Part shown: in pieces, positions 19,693-29,950 of the stretch
Layout: each line of letters begins with the position of its first letter
Position numbering within the stretch: the stretch's first letter is position 1
Notes under the pieces: generated by a model
The model's input: the letters and a program-made list of their open reading frames with translations, nothing else
The model's database searches: none
Told to the model about the DNA's origin: nothing
NCBI GenBank assembly: GCA_006503475.1
Contig: RSEH01000327.1
Coordinates: 1 to 46,054, forward strand
From: Stentor roeselii
Lineage: Eukaryota > Ciliophora > Heterotrichea > Heterotrichida > Stentoridae
Direction: 5' to 3'
Length of the DNA: 46,054 nt
Program-made: the position numbers and the translations under genes

Positions 19693-21118
19693 TTTAGAGA
19701 ATATTTGAGGGTTTAATTTAGATAAGTTTGAAGAGATTAAGGTTTTTATGTTGTGGCATTGGGAGATTATTTTATGGTTCTGAAGTTGTGAATATTTGAT
19801 GATTTTGGATTGAAGCATAGTTTAAATTGAAAGAAATTTCCATCATCAAGATTGATATTAAGTAGTATTCAAAATAGGTATCATTTGGTAAGTACTCAAT
19901 TAAATAATAAAGTAATTACTGAAGATTACAAGAATAGTATCTAAATATTGCCTACCTAAAGAATATTCGCCAAAATTTACTAACTCGTAACTATAGCTTG
20001 AAATAGTGATTTCCTTCATAAATCTTACTGATTCCAAATTTAGAAATGAAAAAAAAAATCCGATGGCCAATCTAATAAATAGAGAAACCCTATAAGATGC
20101 TTTAATAGACTTCAATTTTCCTCTAAAGACTGCAAGGCAATACTGATAATGCAATTTCATGTTTTTTCTAATTGATACTTAGCTTCTGGCTCAGTCGATG
20201 GAATAATTTTAAGTTTTTAAAATCAGAAAAATAATTGAGATATTACACTAAACAACCATAAAGGAATAACTTATTTTTTTTCATAGAATTGAATCGAAAA
20301 TTAATTGTATAAGGGTATTATTAGACAGTTTATTAAAGTAAAAAAATTTGATGAGAAAATTTTAATGCCTAATAAATAAATGCATAATGATGAAGCTACC
20401 TCAATTTGCATTTCAATGAATGATGAGATTTTCGATTTGGGGACTACTAATAGAATATTAAATTTTTAAAAGGTTTAGCTCAGTATTGAATACTCAAGAT
20501 CGTTGTTTGTGTTTTTTTATCTAATAGACATAGATTTTTAGCTGTTTTAAAAAGTGAAGATAACTGAATTGTGATTTTATGAAAAATTTGAAGTGTATAA
20601 TTCATTAATCGAATAAGAATCTAAAGGATAATATGGGAATTATAATTTTTTTAATCAAGTTCGGAAAGTAAGTGTTCAAACTTAATGTTTTTGGATGATC
20701 AGTCATTTCTGCTTCATGATGGAGAAATGCAAATAAAAATAAATAAAACTAGGAAAATAATATTGAATATTTAAACAGAGAAGAATTTATAAAGTTGTTA
20801 AGGATTATACCAAGCTTTATAGTATTAAATACAGTTAATAAAAAAAGAATAATTCCCTACTTTATCTTAAATAAAATCACATATGTGCATCAAGAGTGAT
20901 GAGAAGAACGAAAAAATTGATGTCAAGGATCAAGGAAAAATTCAGGAAAATAATGAGATATTGCTATACCAGTGAAAAAGGTTCCTCATAGAAATGTAAA
21001 ATTTGTTAATTAAACTGAGTTGCTATATTAATAAACTTCTTTTCCAATTTTAAATCATAAAAATAAACCAGATTTTAATCCATATCTTAATCTAATGATT
21101 ACTAAGCAATTACTCTAT
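19693..21118. other. AT-rich gap between gene blocks
   Basis: No supported gene. A minus-strand reading at 19900-20160 (86 codons, MKLHYQYCLAVFRGKL start) is open in very AT-rich DNA. It has a hydrophobic middle but no recognisable domain and may be a gene remnant or chance. The rest shows stops in all frames. Confidence 0.45.
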
Positions 21119-24100
21119 TTATATATCAGAATTGATGAAAGTGTCTGATTTTTTCATCTTTGATTTATCAGGAACAGTAACTTCTGGGTTAAAACTAGAA
21201 GTCATTGAATCTTTGAAAAATTCTAAATTATCTCTTCTCCTGTCTTTAAGAACTCCAAACTGCTTATTCTTTTCTTCATTTTCCTTATGATTTAAGTATT
21301 TTTCTTCAACATATTCCATTGCTGATCCCAACATATCTTTAATACCAGGAATGCTTCCAATAAGAGTCAAAAGTAGTAAAATTGCTGTAAAGGCCAAAGT
21401 TCTTTCAGTCCTAAGTCCATTGATACTTCTTTCAAAGACTATCTTGATTTGCAGATCAGAACTGAATCCTAAATTAGTCGGTTCATAAGAAGTTCCCCCA
21501 GAAGGATCAGCTAAAGGAGCAACATGATATCCAGTCAATTCACTTCCATCTTCTTCACTAGTGAAATAAGAAGGTGTGAAAGAAAACTTGAATAATGTTG
21601 GAGTGTCTCCTCTGAAAACTTTATTTCTTTGAGGATATGCGACCATTTTTACCTCACTCTTTTCATCAGGGATAGAAGAGTCAGCACTGACACGAACTGC
21701 AATTCTTGAAGTGTAAGAAGACATTTCTTGTAAACTGATGTATAAAATAGTTTCTGCTTCTATTTCGAAGTCTTTAATCACAAGTTTCAATTCACAGTCG
21801 GTATCAATTTTTTTGCATTCAAAAGTCGTTTTTTTATTGTCAAAGGAACTCATTGAGTAAAATATTGACTTTGAGCAAATTTCTTCACCGTCTTCATTTA
21901 AGTCTATGCAGTATCCGCCATAGTTACCTAAAGAAACATCGACTTCCACGTCTCCTGTAACTGAACTTGTGAGCTCTTGAAGGACTACGAATGGAATCAA
22001 ACTTTTACTTTCAAGCACGTTGTCCATGTTAAACAAAATGATTGACCCGACAATGACGATAATAGCTAAAATCAAGTAAAAGCAAGTAAAAATTCCTCCA
22101 ATAAATGTCTTTCTTGTTACCAAAGGAACTTCATCTTCATAGTTATGTGCATCATCAAATTTGTCCATTTCAGTGATACATCCTCTGAATTTTGCAAATG
22201 GTAGCATACACAACAAAATCAACAATCCAAACATCCCGATGCCGATTTGAATATTCATTATAAGTAAATTTGCTTCATCAGTTCTTCTATAAAAAGGAGT
22301 AGGTTGACTTGAAGTAACTAAATCTTCATCCAATCGAATGGTCGGCTTAGACGAGCCAATAGGACAATAAAACCCGGCTTGACAATCGATGCACATGGTT
22401 GATGCATTGTGTGGTGAGTATTGATCTTGATTGCAAGGATAGCATTGTCTTTGACTAGTAGCTCCAAATTTATCATTATAAGTCCCCCTGCTGCATTCTT
22501 TACAAGAAGAAGCTCCTTTAAAATCAGCATAATATCCAGGTGGACAAAGTTCACAAGCTTTCGTAGTCTTATTAAAATAAGTTCCAACAGAGCAAACATA
22601 AGAACAGTCATCAGTGCAAATATCAAGTAAATCAAAACTGATGAACTCATGAGTAGCAATATCATATCTAATCAACTCATTATAAGCTGACCCTCCTCCA
22701 TAAATAAAAACTTTGCTTTTAAATCTAGCACTAGGAGCTTGATATGCGATTTGATCAAGTTCTCCTATAAGTTTAATCTTTTTAGACTTTGAGTCAAGAA
22801 CAAAAATCTCTTTTTTCGGAGACGTTGCCCAAGTACTTCCACCAGTGATGTAATACTTCTCTTTAACCTCTGCAATAATCGGTCTTGCCCTGCTAGATAT
22901 TTCAGAATCAGGGTCAAACAACGTGCTCCATTCCATACTTGTAAAGTTAAACCTGGTGATATACCCAAGTGGCTGGTCTCCATCAGCAGTTCCATACAAA
23001 ACTCTGAATTCATCTCCATCTTCATTCAAAAAGCAAATTTGCCCATTTCCAGGAGTGAATCCATAACTATCTGAAACTTTCGCATAGGTGGCATCACTGA
23101 TGTTGTACTTATAGAGAGTCAATGAAAAGCCACTCAAGGTTTCACCTCCATAAATGTAAACCAATGGTAACCTGGCGACCATGCAAGCACTGAAGCGAGC
23201 GCTGGGGTTATGTTCTCCGTATTTCAAAAGTGACCAGGTTAAAGTCAAAGTGTTGAATTGGTACCCGTCGTTATAGTATTGATTCGCATCTTTTCCACCG
23301 AAGATTATTAAAATGTCTCCGTCTGAAGTGGCTGAATGATGAGAGCGAGGACTGGGAATGTCTCCGTATGACTTCAACTTTGTCCATTTTAATGACTGAA
23401 GATCGAACCGCCAGAGGTCATTGTAACGAGTTTCTTTGTACATCCCTCCGAAGAGGTAGAGATATGTAAGAATGTGGGTTAGACTTGCATTCATCAGGTT
23501 CTTTGGAGAAGATGATTTTCCTGTTATAGTTGAAATCGCTTTAGAAGATTTTGAAAACTGTTGAAGAGCGTTGGTGACTCCTACTGATGAGAGTCCTCCG
23601 AAGATGTATAATTTGTTGTCACTTTGAGCAAAGCCGTAGTTCTGCACAAGTAAATCAGATGAGACAGAAATTGATGTCTTATCGAATTTGCATGCTTCTA
23701 AGTCAAGTTTTAACACAGAAGGTTCATACTTGAACTCAAAGTCTTTCCAACCAAAGAGAACATAAACAGAATCATCAAACACGCCAACTCCGAAGTTAGA
23801 CCTAGGAATCCATCCTGTGCATTCAAATTCAGTCCATACCTGATCCTCCAAATCAAACCTAATAATCTTCTGATTCATCTCACTTTCACTTGAAATACCT
23901 CCCAAAACATAAATCGAGTTATTCCACTGAAACATCGAGGCACCTGCCAAATGCAAAGGTCCATTTTCCATCTTTTTCCAACTCATTTCATCGATATTCA
24001 AACTGCATAAACCTTACAAATAAAACCCGCTGCTAAGTCCTTCATCTTTCCATCCTCCATAAATAGCGAAGTAGTTTTTTTCATTATATTTAAAAGTGCA

Positions 24101-24511
24101 AGATCCGAATAAATAACGAAAGCTTGGCTTTGTCGAGGTTTCCACTTCACTCCAGTCCATAAGCACCGGGTCGTAAGCCCATAAATCGTTGACAGGCCCG
24201 CTGTTCGTATTTCCGGCGAAAACATAGAAAAGGTGCCCGAAGGTGAAACATCCTGGGTTGTATCTCGCGTCTGGCTTTGTTGAGGCTATTGGAATGCTTT
24301 CTGACCAGATGTTGCTTGTGGTGTCGAAAGTGTACAGCTCGTTGTGGACTTTGTCGGATTTTTCGTGACCGCCAAAGTAGTAAAGTGTTCCTGATGAGTT
24401 GTAAGTCAGGCATGAAGCCTTTTGGGAGATGGGAGGAGTCCCTGTGGATGGATGATGGGATACTTTCACTGAGAAGGTCGAGAGGATTAGAGTTGATAAT
24501 AGAAAATACAT
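21119..24511 (-). CDS. Large surface membrane protein: kelch repeats, Cys-rich repeats, three TM
   Basis: 1,125 residues after removal of a 15-nt intron that fuses two same-frame readings. Order: signal peptide (MYFLLSTLILSTFSV); about eight kelch-type blades to residue 620 (repeated YxFGG, YVLGG, LFGWKD, IYGG and NDLWxFD); a cysteine-rich stretch at about 627-712 with C.LCPPGYYADFKGASSC and C.ECSRGTYND, as in GCC2/GCC3 ephrin-receptor-like repeats; TM segments at about 745-767, 798-822 and 1033-1053; a 200-residue beta-rich domain between TM2 and TM3; and a charged cytoplasmic tail. I begin at ATG 24511; the frame runs further only to a TTG. Such receptors are common in ciliates, and the ligand is unknown. 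Confidence 0.88.
24003..24017 (-). other. 15-nt intron in the kelch gene
   Basis: Sense sequence GTAAGGTTTATGCAG, phase 2, contains the only stop (TAA) between two same-frame kelch-encoding readings. Splicing yields SGFYFLNIDEMSWKKM, a normal kelch blade edge. Confidence 0.87.
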
Positions 24512-25348
24512 TATAGTGATTTTTTTTTGGGGATTTTTCAAATATGTCGTATTTAATTAGATTCAGAGGTTTTGGATTTTTTGGATTTTGGGTGAGGTTG
24601 ATGATTTTTTGAGAAATTATGAAGATGTTGAGTGGGGTAGGGTTTTTATCATTTAGAGTAATTGCTATTCAATCTGGAGATGGAAATTCAAGGTAAGTGT
24701 TCTTTGAAGATTATAAATTAGGTAAAATTTTATTAAGTAGCGATTTGATATAATATTCAAGAGATAGTAATACATTGGAGAGAGTTGAGAAAATTATTTA
24801 ATAGAGGCTGTAAATTAAGTCTATTAGTAATTTGGTTAGATTAATTTACAATTTTAGATAAATCTTACATAAATTTGTAATTTTTTACGAAATTAATTGA
24901 ATGCATAATAAATTAATGAGAATCAACAAATCAGCTGTGTAAGTAAACATTTCTCAAACTAGTTGAATAAATCATAGAATTTAAGCAATATACTTGGCTC
25001 AGTGAATTAGTATAGGTATTTAATTATACTCAAATTAAGCCTTACTCAGATAAGCAAGTGAACTAATCCAGATTATGAATATATAAATCCCCTTTTCCTG
25101 AAATTTTTAAACGTCACTAAATCCACAATATGAGAAAATTGCTTAGATTTCAAACCCAATAGCTACTAATATAAATAATCTCTAAGACTCAACAACAATA
25201 AACCCCATTCACTAAATCCAAAAGACTCTTATCAACCCAGCCATCTACCCATTCAATCATCCTGATCAATTCAATATTAAAACTACCTTTTCATAACCCA
25301 AAATCTATCTACTCCGACCCATAGACCAAAAAGATTCAATTAAAACAC
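24512..25348. other. AT-rich spacer with composition skew at both edges
   Basis: No gene is seen. Next to the kelch start the plus strand is G/T-rich (AGTGGGGTAGGG near 24,635), so the sense strand is C-rich. From about 25,190 to 25,348, after the end of the next minus-strand gene, the plus strand is instead C/A-rich. Confidence 0.45.
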
Positions 25349-25696
25349 TTACTCTTTCACTTCCTCAACAAACTCTAAAACCTGGTCATGACTATGAATT
25401 CTCGTGACATTCTCATTCTTTTCCTTCATAATCTGTTCAATATTAACAGGAGAATTTCGAAACCACCCCAAGTTATCCGCAACTAAATGCAAAGCGTCGC
25501 ATCCATCACACCTAACAAGGACAACTCCTTTCTGATAAGAGTCTTTACTAAAAGTCTTCCCACCACGAGTATTACACTTATTACAAGTGAAGAACATAGC
25601 AAAAAGTCCACTTTGATGAGATTTGACTCCAGGAAGTTTCATTATCGAGTTCCACAAATCATTGTTATTCGAAAAGAACCTCATGAATCTAATCAT
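25349..25696 (-). CDS. DNL-type zinc finger protein (Tim15/Zim17/Hep1)
   Basis: 115 residues with the DNL zinc ribbon: FTCNKCNTRGGKTFSKDSY, then VLVRCDGCDALHLVADNLGWF. Both CxxC pairs and the diagnostic 'DNLGWF' (canonical D-N-L) are present. DNL proteins are small mitochondrial chaperones that keep mitochondrial Hsp70 soluble during import and Fe-S assembly. The N-terminus MIRFMRFFSNNNDLW is compatible with a targeting sequence. The gene lies 26 nt downstream of the signal/TM gene on the same strand. Confidence 0.93.
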   Translation of the reverse strand: MIRFMRFFSNNNDLWNSIMKLPGVKSHQSGLFAMFFTCNKCNTRGGKTFSKDSYQKGVVLVRCDGCDALHLVADNLGWFRNSPVNIEQIMKEKNENVTRIHSHDQVLEFVEEVKE

Positions 25697-25722
25697 TTTA
25701 TTATCTTATCTAAGAATGCAAA

Positions 25723-26076
25723 TTAATTATCGGCCTGTGTCTTTTCCAAGGCTTCTTTTTCAATGCTGTAGTTTCTTTTCAGGTCATTGAATTTTTTGAA
25801 CTCAGTGTAAGTCTTGTAGTTCTTTCGCAAGTTAATTAATTCGTTGTTCATTCGCTTGCTGAGGATGATCACGCCTTGAATAGCAGCGCAAGCAATGATA
25901 CAACCGATGACATTAAGCAAAAACACAGTCAGCACCTTGGAATCGTCTTCCATTCCACCTGAATCATTTCCCGAGCCGTCGTTGCTGAGCTGCAAGAAGC
26001 CTAAATGACCTTTACTTAAATTAACGGTGTTTTGAGCGGAGACAATAGAGAAGTAGCACACCAGGGCAAAGTTCAT
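25723..26076 (-). CDS. Small signal-peptide, single-TM protein, unknown
   Basis: Predicted 117 residues. A hydrophobic start (MNFALVCYFSIVSAQ) looks like a cleavable signal peptide with a likely cut after AQ. A short acidic, glycine-rich ectodomain follows, then one transmembrane helix at about 49-74 (VLTVFLLNVIGCIIACAAIQGVI) and a basic helical cytoplasmic tail (RKNYKTYTEFKKFNDLKRNY). No family is recognised. The gene lies in a tight minus-strand run, 27 nt after the CDCA7-like stop and in the same frame, separated by a TGA. I see no GT...AG of the right size to remove it, so I keep the genes separate. Confidence 0.72.
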   Translation of the reverse strand: MNFALVCYFSIVSAQNTVNLSKGHLGFLQLSNDGSGNDSGGMEDDSKVLTVFLLNVIGCIIACAAIQGVIILSKRMNNELINLRKNYKTYTEFKKFNDLKRNYSIEKEALEKTQADN

Positions 26077-26103
26077 TCTAATTAACTTATATAAAAACGG
26101 ATA

Positions 26104-26571
26104 TCAATTTTTTCCTTCTTTTTTATGATAATCTGCCAATTTCGCTAGTTTTTTCAAGTTCTCGTAAACGATTTTCAAACAAAGTTCAGTTTCATTCCTA
26201 CCAAGACACCCGCGGTTATTGTTCAAGTGAAGCATGAGAAGTGAATTGTGGTCTAAAGCACTTTGAATCACGTCTTCGCCGCGGTCAGCACAGTAAACTT
26301 TAAGGTTTCGAACGCCACATGAAGCACAAGTGCACTTGCCTTGCTTGAAGGGACATGACCAGGTCAGTAGTTCAGGAAGTTTTGAAAGAAGGTCTTCGTG
26401 GTACTGGGTCTTTAAACAGTGCTCGCAGTACTTCGCTTCACAGCCGCCTGAGGGAAAACAGCCGAAGACTTGCCTTGAAACTCCGCAATGATGACAACGG
26501 TTGACTGAGATGCCCTCCGCAGCTTTAGGGTACCTTGCTTGTAGTTTGATGACCATTTCGTTTCCTTCCAT
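26104..26571 (-). CDS. CDCA7-type 4CXXC zinc finger protein (zf-4CXXC_R1)
   Basis: Predicted 155 residues, almost all one cysteine-rich domain: CHHCGVSRQVFGCF, then C.AKYCEHCLKTQYHEDL, then TWSCPFKQGKCTCASC. This order of CxxC pairs, the 'YCxxCLxxxY.ED' helix and the final 'CPxxxGxCxCxxC' are those of the zf-4CXXC_R1 domain found in CDCA7. CDCA7 partners the remodeller HELLS and its domain recognises methylated DNA. The usual arginine of the 'NRYGE' segment is a glutamine here (TQYHE), so DNA specificity may differ. The protein has no other domain, unlike animal CDCA7. The start is 82 nt from a divergent gene. Confidence 0.65.
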   Translation of the reverse strand: MEGNEMVIKLQARYPKAAEGISVNRCHHCGVSRQVFGCFPSGGCEAKYCEHCLKTQYHEDLLSKLPELLTWSCPFKQGKCTCASCGVRNLKVYCADRGEDVIQSALDHNSLLMLHLNNNRGCLGRNETELCLKIVYENLKKLAKLADYHKKEGKN

Positions 26572-26653
26572 GGATTATAAGTCATTAGAAATTAAGATTT
26601 AACAAGAATAGTTCCTAGTTTAAAGTAAGTTTCCAGGCAAGATTATAAAGAAT

Positions 26654-26986
26654 ATGGCAGAAAGCTACGCAGCCGCTTTAAAAGGGATTTTAAACAACTT
26701 GCAGGGGAACTGTCGAAGTGCCAGTGTAGAAAGTTTGAACACCTGCAAAAGAGCTATTGAAGAACAACTCATCATCGCGGAAGTTGCAACGAGTACTGAT
26801 TTGAAAGTGCAGGAAAGCAACAAGAACGAATTGAGGAAAGTGAATGAATGTTTCGATAACTGTCGGTTTAGTGGCAGGACCATGGTGCGGGAATGCAACA
26901 CGACTTGTTCCAATTCGCTGATTCAGAGCTTGTGGCGACGGGTCAACCTTCAAGAGTACGAAAAAATAGCAGCGAAATATGCTTAA
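26654..26986 (+). CDS. Small twin-CX3C protein, probably mitochondrial intermembrane space
   Basis: Predicted 110 residues, all-helical, with paired CX3C motifs CFDNC and CNTTC ten residues apart (about residues 67-85), plus two earlier cysteines. Twin CX3C on helices is the pattern of small Tim chaperones and other Mia40-oxidised intermembrane-space proteins; FAM136A-type proteins are similar. The spacing is slightly short for small Tims (11-16), so the family is uncertain. No targeting sequence is seen, as is usual for this class. It sits between minus-strand genes, its stop 7 nt from the end of the zinc-finger gene. Confidence 0.6.
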   Translation: MAESYAAALKGILNNLQGNCRSASVESLNTCKRAIEEQLIIAEVATSTDLKVQESNKNELRKVNECFDNCRFSGRTMVRECNTTCSNSLIQSLWRRVNLQEYEKIAAKYA

Positions 26987-26993
26987 TAGTTAG

Positions 26994-28091
26994 TTAGTGC
27001 TTATCTGGACTCTCGTCTCCGAAGGTCTGTCCTATTAATAAAGCTGTTCGCTTTCTTCTGTAGTCTTCTCGACTCTTCCTGACGTCGAAGGAGGTTGAGG
27101 AGTCTTGGTTTTCTAACCAGTTTAGCCTTGCTTCGAAGTTTAGTTCTCCTTTTAACTCGAACATGTCTCTGAAAAATAAACCTTCCATTTCTTCTTCTTC
27201 TTCTTCGGTGTCCATGTCTTTAGCGAACTCGCTGCCGAACATTTTAGTCGCTATTCCTAATAATATTCCTTCCTCGTTTTGACTGATTCCGTGGAGAAGA
27301 CTGTATCTTCGCTTTGGGGCTGTCAGGACTTCAAGCCTTTTGGTTTCATCAGATGCCTCTGCTCTAGTCTTCATATTCGGATCCTTCGGACAATCAAAGA
27401 TCTGATGTCCATGTTTCTTACACCCAACACAAAACTTCTGTGCAAAAGGGTCTTGATTCTTACTAATTTCCGTATCTTCCTTAGAAACATGTTTTCCAAT
27501 GACACATCCAAGTGAGTCTTTTCCAACTTTCCCACAGCACCAATAAACATTTTCAAAAATAGTTCCATGATGAGTCTTGCAAGACCAGTTAAAATTATCA
27601 ACTTCAGTGAAAGTCTTCTGACATCTCGAACAAAATCTTTCCTCATTCAAATTCGAGCCATTATTTTTTCTTTGTTTAAGTTTAACTCGAAGTTTATGCA
27701 GCTCTTCCGAAGCATCTCCAAATTTTTTTTCAAGGTCTGAAGTTTTAACCCTGAGCATTTCTCGATCTTCAAGAACTTTCGAGTAGTCCTGTTGAAGATG
27801 AGTGTATCGATCTTTGAAGATTCTCATCATGCGACTTTGATTTTTGCTGTATTCGTCTTTCATTTCTAGGAATTCTTTATAGTCCTTTAAGATATCATCT
27901 CGACTTTCTAGGATTTTCTCGAGTTTCGATTCAAATTCTAAAAAAAGTTCAGAAATGCTGTTGCCGAGTCTTCCATTTATGAGGATAAACGATTCTAGGA
28001 CTTGAATACGGGCGACTGACTTGCCCATGCCGTCGAAACATTCAAAAATCGATTTGACTTTATCACAGAGGATTTCAGTTTCAAAGACCAT
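26994..28091 (-). CDS. Coiled-coil protein with CHORD-like and CCHC zinc motifs
   Basis: Predicted 365 residues. Residues about 1-145 are helical and coiled coil. Next is CSRCQKTF, then WSCKTHHGTIFE, VYWCCG and GCVIGKH, with the C..C...F...C..H.G...W.CC...GC...H order of a CHORD zinc-binding domain, although shorter. It is followed by CVGCKKHGHQIFDC, a CX2CX4HX4C zinc knuckle. The tail is acidic (EEEEEEMEGLFF). CHORD proteins assist Hsp90 and centrosome function, and zinc knuckles bind nucleic acid, so I would not infer a role. The frame is open 48 nt upstream as far as the TGA of the preceding gene. Confidence 0.65.
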   Translation of the reverse strand: MVFETEILCDKVKSIFECFDGMGKSVARIQVLESFILINGRLGNSISELFLEFESKLEKILESRDDILKDYKEFLEMKDEYSKNQSRMMRIFKDRYTHLQQDYSKVLEDREMLRVKTSDLEKKFGDASEELHKLRVKLKQRKNNGSNLNEERFCSRCQKTFTEVDNFNWSCKTHHGTIFENVYWCCGKVGKDSLGCVIGKHVSKEDTEISKNQDPFAQKFCVGCKKHGHQIFDCPKDPNMKTRAEASDETKRLEVLTAPKRRYSLLHGISQNEEGILLGIATKMFGSEFAKDMDTEEEEEEMEGLFFRDMFELKGELNFEARLNWLENQDSSTSFDVRKSREDYRRKRTALLIGQTFGDESPDKH

Positions 28092-28139
28092 CAGGGTGTT
28101 CTGGCTTTCAAGTTGAATTGCGACATTTTTCAGCTTATG

Positions 28140-28808
28140 TCAGAGAGTTAAAGAAAATTTAAGAAAGAATCGGATATCATTTATTGCTTTTTCTTCTTGT
28201 AAGTGCTTTGAAAGGTCTTCTTTTTCTTTGAAAAGCTGAGAAATCAGGGCTTTGTAGACTATCACTTGTTGAGTCAATGATGTCTGAGGGTCCAGGTGAA
28301 GGTTTTTGTAATGTTCTAAAGCCATGTTGTTTAAAAGAAGAGCTTTTGTAAGACTTTGCTGGTCCAACAGGTCTTCTTGCGTTTTCTTCAGCTCAGATTC
28401 AACAGTAAACAGCTTTTGCTTGTTTTGTTTATATAACTGTTGAGTATTTTCTAGTTTTTCTGCTAAAGTCTTCATGTCTTGTGAAAGCTGGTCACTCAAT
28501 TTCAGCTCTGAATACAAAGTCCCGTCGTAATTCGAAAAAACTTTCTTGTGATGCTTTAACCCAATTGACTTCCTTCTTTTTTCTAATGATTTTTCTCGGC
28601 AGTCCTGGTTGAAAAGAGGCAAAATGTACTGACGGACCACTTTTGAAGCGACTTCTGAGTTCAGCTGGACTTCAACGGGTGTTGTGCGATTTCTTAGAGC
28701 TGTTACAAGTTTTGAGTTGTTTTCAGGCCGGGTTGAGTTAAAGCTGTATCTTTGCTTGTCAAATGAGCTGAAAGGACGAGTTTTAGGAGTTTCGCAGTTT
28801 CTTTTCAT
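28140..28808 (-). CDS. Coiled-coil protein, unknown
   Basis: Predicted 222 residues with a basic, Ser/Thr-rich N-terminus (RPFSSFDKQRYSFNSTRPENN) and a long coiled coil from about 100 to 205 (QDMKTLAEKLENTQQLYKQN, LKKTQEDLLDQQSL). It ends at TGA in the same frame as the next coiled-coil gene, and the 48 nt between them are free of other stops. The two could be one protein if that TGA were bypassed, but no GT lies in the preceding 60 nt to start an intron. No family is recognised. The gene is 21 nt from its upstream neighbour. Confidence 0.65.
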   Translation of the reverse strand: MKRNCETPKTRPFSSFDKQRYSFNSTRPENNSKLVTALRNRTTPVEVQLNSEVASKVVRQYILPLFNQDCREKSLEKRRKSIGLKHHKKVFSNYDGTLYSELKLSDQLSQDMKTLAEKLENTQQLYKQNKQKLFTVESELKKTQEDLLDQQSLTKALLLNNMALEHYKNLHLDPQTSLTQQVIVYKALISQLFKEKEDLSKHLQEEKAINDIRFFLKFSLTL

Positions 28809-28829
28809 ATTTTATTTAAACTAAGGATT

Positions 28830-29936
28830 TTATTGTTTTAAACTTTCGATTTTTGTTTTCAATTCTCTCATCGCTTTTTTATTTCGAAGTTTGCTGTAAA
28901 GGTCAAAAGAATTGTTTAGGTATTCAAGAGCTTCTGAAAATCGGTTTAACATGGAAAAAATCGACCCGATGATTTTCAGGTCTTTTGCATGATGACTTGA
29001 ATTCAGGCCATAAAGACCCTTGTCGATTTCAAGTACTTCGAAACACTCAGAAAGGGCTTCTTCATATTTTTCTTCTTCTGTGAGGATTATACATTTCATT
29101 CTTTTTACTTTTGCTGTGGTTTTATGAATGTTTCCATGAAGATTTTCACTCAACTTTTCGCATTTATTTAAAATTTCAAGAGATTCTTGGAGTCTTTTCT
29201 GCTTGCGAAGAAGACTTACGAGTTTTAAACCTGTTGCTGTTGAAAAGTCGCCGTTGTAGTTAAGGTCTATTGAGAGGTTAAACATCCGGGAAAGCATGTC
29301 TGAAGCGTTTTTTGAGTCTTTTTTTAGTTTGTATACCTCGGCGAGGTTGAAGTAAATTTCTAACATTATTTCATGTCGCTTGCCGTGGATCGTCTCGTAG
29401 ATCTCCCAGACAGATGTCAGCAAGTCAAGAGCTTTTTCGAAGTCTTTACATTTTGAATAGACTTTACCGAGTTCTAGCATTATTGGTGCCTGATCAGCGT
29501 GGCCTTCGCCTACTAATTTTTTGCTCATTTTTAGTGCTTTTTCGAGTAGACTGATGGAATCTTCTGTCATTTCAGTGCTATGCAAACACTTAGCAAGAAG
29601 AGTCAACAAGACAATATGATAAGCTTTAGACTCAGGGTGACTATTAAAAAGATTTCCATTCAACCTCAAAGCACACTTAGCATGATCAACAGCCTGCTCG
29701 AAATAATCCATTTTCAAGTAACTCTCAGCAAGTTTCGCATGAGCTTCAACCATAAGAAACACAGGACGGTTATGAACATTGACTAAAATTTTAAACAAGG
29801 CAAACTGGTGAGCTCGAACTTGAATAACTCCTTCAAAGTCTTGATTTTCTTCTCTTTCCCTTGCATAATCACTGAGTAATCTAGCTTTATCCTCAAGTTC
29901 TCCAAACATTTTGCCATTCATTCCAGCATTTTCCAT
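28830..29936 (-). CDS. TPR protein, kinesin-light-chain-like
   Basis: Predicted 368 residues, built of about eight tetratricopeptide-type helix pairs (LAESYLKMDYFEQAVDHAKC, LLAKCLHSTEMTEDSISLLE, LGKVYSKCKDFEKALDLLTS, NLAEVYKLKKDSKNASDMLS, IGSIFSMLNRFSEALEYLNN). The roughly 42-residue spacing and the acidic-aromatic positions resemble kinesin light chain TPRs more than the canonical 34-residue unit. It is likely a scaffold for protein partners. It opens divergently from the STPGR gene, 14 nt away, and the neighbouring genes suggest a cytoskeletal or ciliary role (inference). Confidence 0.85.
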   Translation of the reverse strand: MENAGMNGKMFGELEDKARLLSDYAREREENQDFEGVIQVRAHQFALFKILVNVHNRPVFLMVEAHAKLAESYLKMDYFEQAVDHAKCALRLNGNLFNSHPESKAYHIVLLTLLAKCLHSTEMTEDSISLLEKALKMSKKLVGEGHADQAPIMLELGKVYSKCKDFEKALDLLTSVWEIYETIHGKRHEIMLEIYFNLAEVYKLKKDSKNASDMLSRMFNLSIDLNYNGDFSTATGLKLVSLLRKQKRLQESLEILNKCEKLSENLHGNIHKTTAKVKRMKCIILTEEEKYEEALSECFEVLEIDKGLYGLNSSHHAKDLKIIGSIFSMLNRFSEALEYLNNSFDLYSKLRNKKAMRELKTKIESLKQ

Positions 29937-29950
29937 AATATCATTGAAAA
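29937..29950. promoter_or_regulatory. 14-nt spacer between divergent starts
   Basis: Only ATATCATTGAAAAA lies between the start codons of the TPR and STPGR genes. No complete promoter fits, so control elements must overlap the coding sequences. Confidence 0.4.

Noticed and set aside
19900-20160. Minus-strand 86-codon reading as a real gene
   Set aside because: No domain, promoter-like composition or neighbour supports it, and it lies in a very AT-rich gap; a remnant is as likely.
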